Origin: Rhodococcus jostii NBRC 16295
Lineage (GTDB): Bacteria; Actinomycetota; Actinomycetes; Mycobacteriales; Mycobacteriaceae
Length of the DNA: 64,000 nucleotides
Reading direction: 5' to 3'
Assembly: GCF_001894825.1 (NCBI RefSeq)
Contig: NZ_BCWY01000049.1
Coordinates: 1 to 64,000 of the forward strand
Shown here: piece by piece, positions 50,775 to 59,563 of the stretch
Position numbering within the stretch: the stretch's first letter is position 1
How the letters are laid out: the number at the start of each line of letters is the position of its first letter
Translations under genes and position numbers: made by a program
Notes under the pieces: model-generated
What the model was told of the DNA's origin: nothing
Seen by the model: only the letters and a program-made list of their open reading frames with translations
Database searches by the model: none

Positions 50775-52136
50775 TTACTTGCCGAGGCGGGCGGCGATGT
50801 CGGCGGCGGTGCGCTGACCCATCCGCACGGCGCCGTCCACGTGCTGGTAGCCCTCGGCGGCGATGTCCGAGCAGGAGAAGTGGATCGGGCCGACCGGCGT
50901 GCGCGTGTCCGCCCCGTACCGGTGCAGACCACCGAGGTCGAAGCTCGCGGCGTACGCGCCCCGGGTCCATTCCTCGGATCCCCAGTCGGACTCGTAGTAC
51001 ACCACCGGCTCCGCGGCCTTCGGTCCGAGGTAGCGGGCGAGCGAGCCGAGAATCGTTGCGCGACGCTCCTCCTCGCTCAGCGCGAACATCGCGTCGGCCT
51101 TCTCGTCCGAGACGAAGGCGACGAGGGTGCCCCGGGTGTCCTCGTGGTTCGTGTTGTCGTACACCTCCTGGACGACCTCGGAGGCGCCGAATCCGGTGCC
51201 CGCGAGTCCGTCTTCACGCCAGAACGGGGTCTCGTACACGGCGTGCACCTTGATGACGAGTCCCAGCGACTGGTGCTGGTGCATCTGGTGCTGGCGGCGC
51301 GGCAGCGGCGGGTCGTAGGAGATGCGGGAGTACAGGTTCGGCGGGACGGCGAGCACGACGCGGGACGCTTCCACGCGAATGTCCCCGTCGGCGAGGACGA
51401 CCGCGCCCTGCTCGCTCCACTGGACGGTGCGGACGGGGGCGTTCAGGAAGACGTCGTCACCGAGAGCCGCCGCCATCCGGATCGACACCTGCTGCATGCC
51501 GCCGATGACGCGCTTGTCGAGGATGAAGTCCTCGTCCACCAGGTGCGAGAACGATCCGGCGGACGCGGCCATGAGGACGGCCTGCAGTGCCGAGAACGAG
51601 TGCGCCGGCTTGGTCAGCATGCCGCCGGCGATGAACAGGCCGATGTTGTCGCGGGCCTCGGCGTCGTCGGACTGCTCGATCAGCCAGTGCTTGAACGAGA
51701 TCGTGTCCAGTTCGCGGGCCAGCGGGTGCGCCCACGGCTCCTCCGCCCCCACCTGCGCGGCCAGGTCGTCGAGGATCTGGATAAGCCGGTCCATCTCCTT
51801 GCGCGTCGTCTCGTCGACGGGGAAGGACTCGCCCGTGTAGCGGGTGCGCTCACCGGCTGCGGAGATGTAGACGGACTCACCCTCGCGGTAACGGTCGAAC
51901 GTCTCGAGGCCGAGTTCGTCGAGAAGCGAGATCAGCGTCGTCTGGTCGGGGGAGACCCACTGGCCGCCGATCTCCAGCATCGCGCCGTCGATGGTGTCGG
52001 TCCAGGTGCGCCCTCCGACGCGGTCGCGCGCCTCCAGGACCGCGACGGACAGCCCCGCCTTGCGCAGCGCGGTGGCCGCGGCCAGACCGGACGGGCCGGC
52101 ACCGACGATGGCGACATCACGTTGGAGAGTAGGCAC
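50775..52136 (-). CDS. puo: Putrescine oxidase (FAD-dependent)
   Basis: A 453-residue flavin amine oxidase that converts putrescine to 4-aminobutanal, ammonia and hydrogen peroxide. The length and sequence run closely parallel the characterised Rhodococcus erythropolis enzyme as I remember it. Visible motifs are the dinucleotide-binding VAIVGAGPSGLAAATALRKAG at the N-terminus, LEARDRVGGRTWT, GGQWVSP, and the FAD-contacting C-terminal segment GYQHVDGAVRMGQRTA. The residue in GAYAASF is Ala, consistent with non-covalent FAD. It starts 51 bp after the glutamate dehydrogenase gene, so the two may be cotranscribed. It supplies PatD (40573-42003). Confidence 0.93.
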   Translation of the reverse strand: MPTLQRDVAIVGAGPSGLAAATALRKAGLSVAVLEARDRVGGRTWTDTIDGAMLEIGGQWVSPDQTTLISLLDELGLETFDRYREGESVYISAAGERTRYTGESFPVDETTRKEMDRLIQILDDLAAQVGAEEPWAHPLARELDTISFKHWLIEQSDDAEARDNIGLFIAGGMLTKPAHSFSALQAVLMAASAGSFSHLVDEDFILDKRVIGGMQQVSIRMAAALGDDVFLNAPVRTVQWSEQGAVVLADGDIRVEASRVVLAVPPNLYSRISYDPPLPRRQHQMHQHQSLGLVIKVHAVYETPFWREDGLAGTGFGASEVVQEVYDNTNHEDTRGTLVAFVSDEKADAMFALSEEERRATILGSLARYLGPKAAEPVVYYESDWGSEEWTRGAYAASFDLGGLHRYGADTRTPVGPIHFSCSDIAAEGYQHVDGAVRMGQRTAADIAARLGK

Positions 52137-52187
52137 TTTCGAGCTCCTTTGGTTGAAGTGCTTGAGGTGGACGAATGGTGGATCTGG

Positions 52188-55100
52188 TCAGTGGCGGGTG
52201 AGTGCGAGCGACAGTTCGGCGTCGATCACGCAGATGCTCGAATTGTCCACGCGGTCGTGGCTCCGCAATTCGCAGAGCATCTGGGCCAGACGGTCGGCGG
52301 CGGTGGTGTGTTCGGTCAGCCAGCCGGCGACGGCGTCGGCGGCGGACGTCGCGGGGGAGGCGTCGCGCAGCACGAGTCCGATCAGGCCGTGCCAGTGCTC
52401 CTGCAGGTTGTCGACGAGGACGGCCCCGGCCATCGCCTCCCAGTACGCGGTCCCGGTCTCGCCGACGGAGAACCGTTCCGACAGCCAGTCGAGTCCGACC
52501 ACGCGGCCGAACTCGCGGTACGTCTCGGCGACCTGCGTGATCGGCAGGCCGAGCGACTGCGCGGTGGTCTCCAGCGCGAAGGCCTGCGCGAGGATCCGCA
52601 GCGTCCCGAGGTCCTGGGCCGGTGCCCCGGTGAGGCGGGGCAGCGCGGCGGCGAGTTCCTGGACCGGCTTCGCGAAACGCTCGATGAGCGCCTGCGCATC
52701 CGTGCCCGCGGTGCGGTGCCGCAGCAGCCACGACGTGGTGCGCTCGATCAGGTCCTGGATGCCGAAGTGCAGGTTCAGCCGGGTGCGGTGGGACGCACCG
52801 GGCAGGGTGAGGACCTCGTTCCACAGGCGGTCGATGTCGAACACCTGACGCACTACCGCGTACGCGACGGTGATCTCGGGGGTGCCGACGCCGAGGCGCT
52901 CCTCGAGTCGGTGGATCAGGCCCGGACCGACCCGGTCGATCATGTCGCCCGCCACGAGCACGGCCACGATCTCCCGGGCGAGCCGGTGACCACTGATCTG
53001 CTGGGGGACGCGCTCGCGGATGGACGCCGGGAAGTAGTCGGCGAGCACACCGTCGAACACGGCGTCGTCGAGGACGGGGGAGGCGAGCAGTTCGGTGACG
53101 ACGAGGTTCTTCGACTGTGCGAGCAGAACCGCGATCTCGGGCCGGACCAGACCCTGGCCGGCGCGGTGCCGCGCCGACAGTTCCGCCGCCGACGGCAGGA
53201 CCTCGGCGGCCCGGCTGATGCCGGCGTCCCGCTCGAGGTTCTCGATGAGTCGCTCGTGCCGCCCGAGCAGGAACGGTGCATGTACTTCGGCGAGGCTGAT
53301 GGCGAGCGTCTGGGAGGCGGCGTCGGCGAGCACCGATTCGCCGATCTCGTCCTGGACCCGGGCGAGCAGCGTGTTCCGTTCCGCGGCGGGGAGTTCACCC
53401 GACGCCACGGCCGCGTCCAGCGCGACCTTGAGATTCACCTCGCGGTCCGAGGTGGCGACGCCGGTGGCGTTGTCGATGAAGTCGGCGTTGATCCGGCCGC
53501 CGTGCAGCGCGTACTCGATGCGGGCGCGTTGGGTCAGACCGAGGTTGCCGCCCTCGCCGATCACGGCGGCGCGCACGTCGGCCGCCTCCACCCGGACAGC
53601 GTCGTTGGCGGGGTCGGCGGCGTCGGCGTGAACCTCCGTCGACGCCTTGACGTACGTGCCGATTCCACCGTTCCACAGCAGGTCGACGTCCGCGGTCAGC
53701 AGCGCCTTCACCACCTCGTGCGGAGGCAGTTCGGTGGCGGTGACGCCGAGGCGTTCACGCACCTGCGGAGACAGCGGGATCTTCTTCGCCGTCCGCGGCC
53801 ACACGCCGCCGCCCGCCGACACGAGGCTGCGGTCGTAATCGTCCCAGCTGCTGCCCGGGACGGTCGCGAGGCGCTCGCGCTCCCGGTACGAGGCCTCGGA
53901 ATCCGGTTCGGGATCGAGGAAGATGTGCCGGTGGTCGAACGCGCCGACCAGTCGGATCGCGCGGCTCAGCAGCATGCCGTTGCCGAACACGTCCCCGGAC
54001 ATGTCGCCGATACCGACCACGGTGAACGCGTCCGTGTCGACGTTCTTGCCCATCTCGGCGAAATGCCTGCGGACGGACACCCATCCGCCGCGCGCCGTGA
54101 TGCCCATCGCCTTGTGGTCGTAGCCGGCGGAACCGCCGGACGCGAACGCGTCACCGAGCCAGAACCCGCGCCGCGTCGCAATGCTGTTGGCCAGATCGGA
54201 GAATCGGGCGGTGCCCTTGTCGGCGGCCACCACCAGGTACGGGTCCGCGTCGTCGTAGATCACGGTGTCGCTGGGATGCACCACCTCGCCGTCGACGATG
54301 TCGTCGGTGACGTCGAGCAGTCCGTCGATGAAACTGGTGTACGCGGCCCGGACCGCGTCGGGGGTCGTCTCGGTGCGCACCACGAACGCGCCCTTCGCGC
54401 CCATCGGGACGATCAGCGAGTTCTTCACGTGCTGCGTCTTCATCAGACCCAGAACCTCGGTGCGGAAATCGTCCTTGCGGTCCGACCAGCGCAGGCCGCC
54501 GCGCGACACCGGGCCGCTGCGGACATGGCTGCCCTCGACGATCGGCGAATGCACGAAGATCTCCCGGTAGGGAGTCACGGCCGCGGACAGCGACAGCAGC
54601 GACGGGTCGATCTTGAACGCCGCCGGGGCGGCGCTGATCGTGCGGTCGTGTCGAAACCAGTTGGTGCGCAGCACGGCCGACGTGAACGACAGCAGTCCGC
54701 GCAGCAGGCGGTCCTCGTCCATGGTGGCGGTGCGGTCGATCGCCGCGAGCAGCACGCGCTCGGCATCGGCGACGGCGACGTCGCGGTCGGCTCCGGCCAC
54801 GGCGGGATCGAAGCGGGCGGTGAACAGGTCGCGGAACCCGCGCACGAAGTCGCTGTGCCGCAGCAGGATCGCCACGATGTTGGGTTCCGACAGTCCCAGC
54901 CCCACCTGGCGCAGGTAGCGGCACGCGGCCCGGACCAGGACGGCGTCCGTCCACGTCAGGTTCGCTGCGGCGACGAGGCGGGTGAATCCGTCGACCTCCA
55001 GGTGTCCGGCGGCAGCGGCCTCGAAGGCGTCGGACAGCAGACCCGGAGTCTCGGCGTCCCAGGCGAAGTCGCCGGTGCTGAAGTCGAACCGGTGGACCAT

Positions 55101-55370
55101 CGGGGTGCCGGACTCACCGGCGGGCAGCTGCTCGTGGGACGCCACCTGCAACCCCAGGTCGGCGAACAGCGCGACCAGCTCGGCGAGCAACGGGGTGCCC
55201 TGCGGCCACACCATGACGGCGGCCGGCTCGGGCAGTGCATCCGCGGAATCGACGAAACGCAACCGCGGGGTGGTACCTCCGGACGCCAGGACCGCGCTCG
55301 ACACGGCGTCCTCGTCCCGGCGTGGACGGGGTGTGTCGGTCGTGCTCGGAATGACACCGGTAAAGCTCAT
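52188..55370 (-). CDS. gdh: NAD-specific glutamate dehydrogenase, large single-chain type
   Basis: A 1060-residue enzyme of the Bac_GDH family that oxidatively deaminates glutamate to 2-oxoglutarate. Family segments include RSGPVSRGGLRWSDRKDDFRTEVLGLMKTQ with the downstream KNSLIVPMGAKGAF (catalytic Lys region), VVGIGDMSGDVFGNGML and LLWNGGIGTYVKAS (NAD domain). It is shorter than the about 1600-residue form (M. tuberculosis Rv2476c) because the long N-terminal regulatory part is missing; it falls in the 115-kDa class. The frame is open up to 55442, but ATG 55370 (MSFTGVIP) gives a likely start. Its place before putrescine oxidase suggests it drains glutamate formed by GabT. Confidence 0.92.
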   Translation of the reverse strand: MSFTGVIPSTTDTPRPRRDEDAVSSAVLASGGTTPRLRFVDSADALPEPAAVMVWPQGTPLLAELVALFADLGLQVASHEQLPAGESGTPMVHRFDFSTGDFAWDAETPGLLSDAFEAAAAGHLEVDGFTRLVAAANLTWTDAVLVRAACRYLRQVGLGLSEPNIVAILLRHSDFVRGFRDLFTARFDPAVAGADRDVAVADAERVLLAAIDRTATMDEDRLLRGLLSFTSAVLRTNWFRHDRTISAAPAAFKIDPSLLSLSAAVTPYREIFVHSPIVEGSHVRSGPVSRGGLRWSDRKDDFRTEVLGLMKTQHVKNSLIVPMGAKGAFVVRTETTPDAVRAAYTSFIDGLLDVTDDIVDGEVVHPSDTVIYDDADPYLVVAADKGTARFSDLANSIATRRGFWLGDAFASGGSAGYDHKAMGITARGGWVSVRRHFAEMGKNVDTDAFTVVGIGDMSGDVFGNGMLLSRAIRLVGAFDHRHIFLDPEPDSEASYRERERLATVPGSSWDDYDRSLVSAGGGVWPRTAKKIPLSPQVRERLGVTATELPPHEVVKALLTADVDLLWNGGIGTYVKASTEVHADAADPANDAVRVEAADVRAAVIGEGGNLGLTQRARIEYALHGGRINADFIDNATGVATSDREVNLKVALDAAVASGELPAAERNTLLARVQDEIGESVLADAASQTLAISLAEVHAPFLLGRHERLIENLERDAGISRAAEVLPSAAELSARHRAGQGLVRPEIAVLLAQSKNLVVTELLASPVLDDAVFDGVLADYFPASIRERVPQQISGHRLAREIVAVLVAGDMIDRVGPGLIHRLEERLGVGTPEITVAYAVVRQVFDIDRLWNEVLTLPGASHRTRLNLHFGIQDLIERTTSWLLRHRTAGTDAQALIERFAKPVQELAAALPRLTGAPAQDLGTLRILAQAFALETTAQSLGLPITQVAETYREFGRVVGLDWLSERFSVGETGTAYWEAMAGAVLVDNLQEHWHGLIGLVLRDASPATSAADAVAGWLTEHTTAADRLAQMLCELRSHDRVDNSSICVIDAELSLALTRH

Positions 55371-55493
55371 CGTGTGGCTCCTGACCCCTGATCTGACGAA
55401 CTGTGACTGGAGACCAGTGTGTCGAGGAGAGACGCACGCCACATCCGACGAAGTGGAGCGTCGTCCGGCGACGGACGCGACGTTTCGGAGCGT

Positions 55494-57311
55494 CTACGTA
55501 GATCTCACACTATCTGCCACTAGTATGGCGGACGCCTGAGATGTACGTGTGTCGCGGCTACCGGTATCACCGTGCGGTGGTGTGGGTTTGACCGTGTCCC
55601 ACACCGACGCTTGTGGTGCAGGAACATGCTGTTTCGGATTCACCCCCAACCGCTGTGTCACGTCAGGGAGGCTGCGGCGGACCCGGCGGTGCCGTGGTCT
55701 GCTCGGGGTGGGACCGTGCTTGTCCCGGCACTGGCGCACTAGCGCATGTTTGGCCGCCCGGACCGCGGGCATCTGCCCCCGCCGACGAGTGACGTTGTTC
55801 TTGCCGAGCAATGCGCGTTTGGCCAGGTTCACCCCCGCCACGTGGTCGCGGTTACCACCGACCCGGCAGCGAGGACACCACGCGTCGTGATAGCCGCCGG
55901 GGCGGGAGAGCGGTTCGTCGCAGCCCGGACACTGTGCGGAGGATCCCCGGGCGGGCACCGAGACCACCGTGATGCCGAGACCTGCGGCGGTGTGCGCGAG
56001 CGCGGTGGCCGCTTGGCGGCGGGCGGACTGCGCGGCCCGATTGTTGTTCACCCGTCCGTGTCCGCGGGTCTCGAGGGTGGTGAGATCCTCCACCGCGATC
56101 ACCTGCGCGCCCGCCGCGGCGGCGTACTCGGTGACCTGCCGGGCGAAGTCGAAGGCCAGTTCCCGGTTGATCTTCCCCCTCTTGATACCCACCGCGGTGC
56201 GGTGCGCGTCGAGGACGGCGATCTTCTCCTCCAACTCGGCGCGGACCTCGGGTGGGGCGGTGGCGGACAGCCGTGTCAACCGGGCCGCCTTGGCGTGCAG
56301 CAGCTGCCCCTCCGCTTGCAGGCGCGCCAGTTTGATCCCGAGGCCGCGGTCGTCGTAGGTCCAACCCCGGAAGTTCGAGGACAACCCGCCGGAACCCTCT
56401 GCCACGATGGCGGCGGCACCCAGAGTGGTCGGTGACCAATCCACCCCCACAGCGACCGTGGCCGAGTCCAGGTCGGCTGCCGGGACGAGTTCGGTGGCCG
56501 CGCACCGCCACAGCAAGCCCCGGTGGTCGAGGACCAGGGTCGGCAGATGCCAGTCGGTGATCGCCCTGCCGTATAGATGCTCGGGGATGGTCGCGGTCAG
56601 CCGGACACTGCGCCACTGCGCCCGCCCGGCCGGGGTCGGGCAGGTCGGCAGCTTCACCGTCAACACCAGCTCACGCTCCGCCACGGTGATCTGCGCGAGT
56701 TGCCGATCGGCGGCCGACAGTTGGGCCATCGCCGCCATCCGGGGTGGTCCCTGCACGTCGGTGATCCGCAATCGGGTCGACTGCGCCCCGTCGGTGCGGC
56801 GGGCGTGTGCGGCGAGCTGGCGTCGTACTCCTCGAGCGAAACCCGACGGCACAGCGTCGCCCGGCCCGGTCGGCGGTGCCACAGCCCCGGTGGCCGGGTC
56901 GAATCGGGCCGACAGCGCCGTGATCGCGGCATCCCGGTAGGCCAGGGTCCGCAGGGTCGCCATCACCTGCGCCGTCACCACCCGCGTGACCCGTGACGGC
57001 ACATAGATTCCGTCCGGGTAGATCGGAGTCCAGCCGAGGCGGGCCGCGGCGACATGGCCCTGTGCGGGCAGCCTGCGGTCCTGGCGGTCCAGGCCGGCGG
57101 CGAGCAGATCGAACGTCGCCGGCTGCCACAGTCGTGACACCAACTCGCCACCGGCACTGGCAATCAGGTTGAGCAGCCACCCCACCCGGGTGTCGACGTC
57201 GTCGAGGCCGATCGGCTCGCCGGTCGCGTCGTCGACCGCCACATGGGCGCGGGTGGTCACCGAAAACTGCCGCGCAGCAACCGCAGTCCGACGATCCCCG
57301 CTGGTACTCAT
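55494..57311 (-). CDS. tnpB: Large TnpB-family protein of an IS607-type element
   Basis: A 605-residue TnpB, about 200 residues longer than the compact kind at 5115-6299. The RuvC catalytic residues are intact: Asp in AVGVDWSPTTLG (near 292), Glu in IAVEDLTTLETRGHG (near 404) and Asp in GNRDHVAGVNLAKRAL (near 490). The zinc ribbon CPGC…CPRC lies before the last of these. The N-terminal 280 residues hold the larger recognition domains (for example LVSRLWQPATFDLLAAGL). The C-terminus has a basic linker and then WDTVKPTPPHGDTG, seen in actinobacterial relatives. Its size overlaps that of small Cas12 effectors, but no CRISPR array is present. Intact coding beside a dead recombinase is notable. 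Confidence 0.9.
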   Translation of the reverse strand: MSTSGDRRTAVAARQFSVTTRAHVAVDDATGEPIGLDDVDTRVGWLLNLIASAGGELVSRLWQPATFDLLAAGLDRQDRRLPAQGHVAAARLGWTPIYPDGIYVPSRVTRVVTAQVMATLRTLAYRDAAITALSARFDPATGAVAPPTGPGDAVPSGFARGVRRQLAAHARRTDGAQSTRLRITDVQGPPRMAAMAQLSAADRQLAQITVAERELVLTVKLPTCPTPAGRAQWRSVRLTATIPEHLYGRAITDWHLPTLVLDHRGLLWRCAATELVPAADLDSATVAVGVDWSPTTLGAAAIVAEGSGGLSSNFRGWTYDDRGLGIKLARLQAEGQLLHAKAARLTRLSATAPPEVRAELEEKIAVLDAHRTAVGIKRGKINRELAFDFARQVTEYAAAAGAQVIAVEDLTTLETRGHGRVNNNRAAQSARRQAATALAHTAAGLGITVVSVPARGSSAQCPGCDEPLSRPGGYHDAWCPRCRVGGNRDHVAGVNLAKRALLGKNNVTRRRGQMPAVRAAKHALVRQCRDKHGPTPSRPRHRRVRRSLPDVTQRLGVNPKQHVPAPQASVWDTVKPTPPHGDTGSRDTRTSQASAILVADSVRST

Positions 57312-57319
57312 CGGTTACC

Positions 57320-57780
57320 CCGACCCCCACCGTGCTGAGGCGTCGCCCCGCCGCCTGCGCTGATTCCGCGGCCGGCAGCACCGCCGGGAAGCGACACCAA
57401 CAACACCCATGAAGTCATCCACCAGCTCCTTTACCAGCAACATGTCGCCCCGATCGCGCCCAACCCGGACAGTAACCCCCGCCTACGACAAAGAACGCTC
57501 GATCCACGCCACCAACGAACCCGGCCAACCGGTCTCGCCCGGTTTTCCAGCGATGACTCTTGCCCTGCGGAGTCCGGCACCGGGTAATACAGCGCTTCCA
57601 CCCGTTCCCGGCGCCACCGAACCCGTCGCGGGCCTGCCCAGGTCAACGTCCAGATCCGCGCGATCAAATATCCGGTGCCCGCACCGGTACGCCGAGACGG
57701 CAACCGACCCTCGACGCCGCCTCACGCACCCCGCCACCGACATGCCCAGGTACTCCGAAGCCTCACCAATCCACCTGCCG
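57320..57780 (-). pseudogene. Decayed IS607 serine recombinase (tnpA)
   Basis: No single frame is intact, but three frames together give recombinase pieces in the right order on the minus strand: an excisionase/MerR-like HTH, WIGEASEYLGMSVA (about 57775-57735) continuing as EGRLPSRRTGAG and then GHRIFDRADLD after a frameshift; RDRLAGF from the catalytic domain (about 57560); and LVDDFMGVV with a basic tail near the end (about 57425-57330). The Ser-containing YARVS motif was not found. At least two frameshifts and probably an internal deletion have inactivated it. Confidence 0.55.
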
Positions 57781-57836
57781 CAGATAGTAATAGCTACTAT
57801 GAGATAGTCACAGAAATTCGATTAACATCGGGAAGC

Positions 57837-57866
57837 CTGTGAGTACTTGTTAACCGCGGCGGTTAA
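57837..57866. repeat. Left half of a hairpin split by IS1380
   Basis: The arm CTGTGAGTACTTGTTAACCGC… (57837-57857) and the first bases of its partner (GCGGTTAA, 57859-57866) stand left of the IS. The rest of the partner, TTAAGAAGTACTCACAG, stands right of the IS at 59564-59580. Joined, they form a hairpin of about 21 bp with one mismatch, close to the terminator at 30345-30398. Confidence 0.75.
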
Positions 57867-59563
57867 TCCTGAATCCACCGATGCGGTGTCGGGGTAGGTG
57901 AGTCGAAACGGCGAGATGCCCTTGCGTGCTGACAGAATTGGACTTCTCACAGAACCAGTTCGATCGACACGCATCTCTAGGGTGCAACTATCCCATACCC
58001 GCCCGGTGAAGGCCGCGGCGTTCGACGACCGCAACCTCCTCGCCTCGGCCGGCCTGATTCCGGCGCTCGGGTTGGCACACCAATGTGGCCTGGAAGCCTT
58101 GGCGGATGTGCATGTGTCGGTGCCGACCTATCGGGGCGCGCATGCGGGCCGGAGGGTGTCCGCACTGGTCGCCGGGATGGTCGCGGGCGCCGACAACATC
58201 AACGACATGGCAGTGTTGCGGCACGGCGCCATGCCGACGGTGTTCGACCGCCCGTATGCCCCGTCGACGCTGGGCTCGTTCCTGCGGTCGTTCACCTTCG
58301 GGCACGTCCGCCAACTCGACGCCGTCGCCACCCGATTCCTGTGTGGCTTGGCCGAACGGACACCGCTGGTCGTTGGTCCCGAACCAGGTGGGCGGGTGCT
58401 CGTCGACCTCGACGCTCCCCCAAGCACTTCGTGCAGGGCGGTACCCCCGCCATCGTGCCGGTGCACGGGCACGGCAAGCAGGGGTCGGGTTACGGATATA
58501 CGGGGGTCCAGGGGTTGAACGCGTTGATCGCCACCGCCACCGCCACTTACGACAGGCGGGCTCCGGTGATTGTCGGGCAGCGTCTGCGCCGCGGCGGCTG
58601 CGGATCCCCGCGCGGGGCAGCGCGGATGGTCACCGACGCCGTTTCCGCAGTCCGCCGCCTGCACCCGCGCACACCGGGTGGGGTGTTGGTGCGGGCCGAT
58701 TCGGCGTTCTACGGGCACAAGATGGTGTCCGCGGCGATCCGGGCCGGGGTGGATGTGTCGGTGACCGTGCGGATGACGGCGAAGGTGAAAGCGGCGATCG
58801 CCGCCATCGACGAGACGGCGTAGACACCGATCGAATACACCGACGCCGTCTACGACGAACCGAGCGGCCGGTGGATCCCCCGGGCCGAGGTCGCCGAGAT
58901 CGACTTCACCGCCTTCACTCGGCTCGCGTCCGAGCGGACACCGGCCGGTTGGTGGTGCGCCGCATCCCCGACCTCAATCCCCAGGCCGGGGACGGGCAGA
59001 GCGGCTTGTTCGATACGTGGCGTTTCCACGCGTTCTTCACCCTACCGACCCGGCGATGCTGGACACGGTGACCGCGGACAAGGTGCATCGCGGGCACGCG
59101 ATCATCGAGCAGGTTCACGCCGATCTGAAGAATTGTGCGCTCGCGCACCTGCCCTCGGGGCGGTTCGCCGCCAACAGTGCCTGGCTGGTGCTGGCGGTGA
59201 TGGCGTTCAACCTCACCCGCGCTGCCGCCACCATCGCCGGCACACGGCTGGCCAAGGCGACGACCGCCACCATTCGCCGCACCCTCATAACCGTCCCGGC
59301 TCGGATCGCTTCCTCGGCACGCCGTCTCACCCTGCATTTGCCTCGGAACTGGCCCTGGGCAACCGAATGGAACCAACTCTTCACCAACACCTGGAGACGA
59401 AAACCGCAGGCCACCTAGTCCGCCCGGCCACCCCCGGCCCCGACCCGAAAGACCCAGTGGAACAATCCGACACCGCGGTTGGACGATCACCCACACCCAT
59501 AGAGCTCACCAACGCCCACAACCGGATCCGTCACCCGACCAACACCCCATCGGTGGATCCAGG
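57867..59563 (+). mobile_element. IS1380-family insertion sequence, decayed copy
   Basis: About 1.7 kb, bounded by inverted repeats that begin CCTGAATCCACCGATG on the left (57868) and CCTGGATCCACCGATG when the right end (59563) is read inwards. It is flanked by the 4-bp duplication TTAA (57863-57866 and 59564-59567), as known for the IS1380 family. The only gene is a broken transposase. It sits inside a terminator hairpin of the MFS gene at 59564-60724. Confidence 0.88.
57982..59418 (+). pseudogene. IS1380-family transposase, frameshifted with an in-frame stop
   Basis: The N-terminal part (from GTG 57982: VQLSHTRPVKAAAFDDRNLL…, TLGSFLRSFTFGHVRQLDAV) is followed by a break at about 58415-58448 within the first catalytic Asp region (VDLDA). 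The next frame continues VHGHGKQGSGYGYTGVQGLN… to a TAG at 58821-58823 where relatives have Trp. A frameshift near 58940 leads to GRLVVRRIPDLNPQAGDGQ and another near 59040 leads to the intact C-terminus (HRGHAIIEQVHADLKN … SARRLTLHLPRNWPW). At least three frameshifts and one stop make it inactive. Confidence 0.9.

Larger units (their letters stand above)
55490..57815 (-). mobile_element. IS607-type element with intact tnpB and decayed tnpA
   Basis: The element has a large tnpB and, directly upstream on the same strand, broken remains of a MerR-HTH serine recombinase, the order of IS607 elements. An imperfect AT-rich palindrome (ATAGTA-ATAGC-TACTAT, about 57784-57800) may be the left end. The exact ends are not fixed. 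It lies between gdh and an IS1380 copy. Confidence 0.65.

Noticed and set aside
50841-55391. A plus-strand open frame of 1516 codons across puo and gdh
   Set aside because: It is the antisense of two well-supported genes with complete family motifs. Long antisense frames are expected at this GC content, and its composition (Arg, Gly, Asp, Val repeats) is not protein-like.
55494-57311. The large TnpB as a type V-U Cas12 effector (Cas12m-like)
   Set aside because: No direct-repeat array or cas gene lies nearby, the N-terminus does not resemble Cas12m as I know it, and IS607 recombinase remains lie upstream. IS-encoded TnpB is the simpler reading.
57409-57807. Plus-strand open frame of 132 codons between the two insertion sequences
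   Set aside because: It is antisense to the decayed IS607 recombinase, whose peptide fragments are recognisable on the minus strand.
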